Shown one piece after another: positions 22,045-22,429 of a stretch of 22,429 nucleotides of DNA. Origin of the DNA: Candidatus Falkowbacteria bacterium RIFCSPLOWO2_12_FULL_45_13 (GTDB taxonomy: Bacteria > Patescibacteriota > Patescibacteriia > Patescibacteriales > GWC2-42-12); NCBI GenBank assembly GCA_001778055.1, contig MFFY01000035.1, positions 1 through 22,429 of the forward strand. Direction: 5' to 3'. Below the pieces are notes generated by a model. The model ran no database searches. It was not told where the DNA came from and saw only the letters and a program-made list of their open reading frames with translations. Each line of letters starts with the position of its first letter. The stretch's first letter is position 1. Position numbers and translations under genes: made by a program.

Positions 22045-22429
22045 GATTGCTTTTTGTTATAATCAATTAATATTTTAATGCCTTGCGCCAAACTTACTGC
22101 CGGCTGCCAGCCGGTTAATTTTTTCAGCTTATTGATATCCGCCCCGCTAGCCTCCAGCAGCTCTTTCCTGTCGGTTTTTCTAATTCTAAAGCCGGGATAG
22201 TGCTTTTTCACTTCGGCTATAACTTGGCTAACTGAAGAGGATGCGCCGCTGCCCAAATTAATTACGCCGGTGGCGGGCTGACTTTTGGCCAGGCGGATCA
22301 AGCCCTCGGCCACATCGCCGGCGAAAATATAATCAAAACGATTTTGCTCCAAGAAAACCTCAAAAGTTTCCCGTTTCATGGCCGACTTGACCAATTTTTC
22401 CACCACATCGTCGGAACCCCGGCCGTAAA
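22041..22429 (-). CDS. NAD-dependent sugar epimerase/dehydratase, C-terminal part (cut by window edge)
   Basis: The reading frame runs off the right end of the window, so only about the last 129 residues are seen. It begins YGRGSDDVVEKLVKSAMK, equivalent to the YGPG loop of extended short-chain dehydrogenases. FDYIFAGDVAEGLIRLAK, GVINLGSGASSSVSQVI and LTGWQPAVSLAQGIKILIDYN follow, all typical of the substrate-binding half of UDP-sugar 4-epimerase/dehydratases. The nucleotide-binding half and the YxxxK site lie outside the window. GTG at 22406 is an internal codon, not the start. It is the first visible gene of the glycan operon. Confidence 0.88.
   Translation of the reverse strand, partial: YGRGSDDVVEKLVKSAMKRETFEVFLEQNRFDYIFAGDVAEGLIRLAKSQPATGVINLGSGASSSVSQVIAEVKKHYPGFRIRKTDRKELLEASGADINKLKKLTGWQPAVSLAQGIKILIDYNKKQS

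Overview
This 22.4 kb window looks like part of a Candidatus Patescibacteria (CPR, Parcubacteria-like) chromosome. That placement is an inference. It rests on compact genes with almost no Shine-Dalgarno motifs, a short ribosome hibernation factor, a SecD with an unusual domain architecture, and gene gaps (and secA loops) filled with AT-rich simple repeats and short palindromes. No rRNA, tRNA, CRISPR array or transposase gene was seen.

Region 1 (1-8900, all minus strand) carries, in transcription order, secA, secD-secF and mreB-mreC: the post-translational Sec export motor plus the rod-shape cytoskeleton. secD and secF overlap by 4 bp. A predicted terminator separates secDF from mreBC, and promoters can be proposed for secA, secDF and mreB. 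SecD has two parvulin-type prolyl-isomerase-like modules inserted in its extracytoplasmic head and an extra pair of membrane segments. SecA carries at least four in-frame low-complexity or palindromic insertions in surface loops, built from the same repeat families that fill the intergenic gaps.

Region 2 (8900-14060) holds a lone plus-strand small membrane protein with its own terminator. It converges with a minus-strand block: holB (DNA polymerase III delta'), a seven-Asp-box beta-propeller lipoprotein, frr, rseP (site-2 protease) and hpf (ribosome hibernation). The gaps in this block carry heptamer repeats and a perfect 24-bp hairpin.

Region 3 (14020-15850) has a divergent pair of near-consensus promoters whose predicted start sites fall on the start codons of holB and of a plus-strand polyprenyl-phosphate sugar transferase. 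Between them lies a ~200 bp MITE-like inverted repeat.

Region 4 (15855 to the right edge, all minus strand) is a tightly packed glycan operon. In order of transcription it encodes an NAD-dependent sugar epimerase (cut by the window), a carbamoyl-phosphate-synthase-like ATP-grasp enzyme, a HAD phosphatase, a NeuB/SpsE-type nonulosonate synthase, a class I methyltransferase, a B12-binding-type radical SAM enzyme, a WbqC-family protein and a PIG-L deacetylase. With the adjacent sugar transferase, this set probably builds and modifies an acidic or aminoacylated surface sugar. The combination is the best candidate here for an undescribed pathway, and the SecD-isomerase fusion is the best candidate for an undescribed single-protein architecture.
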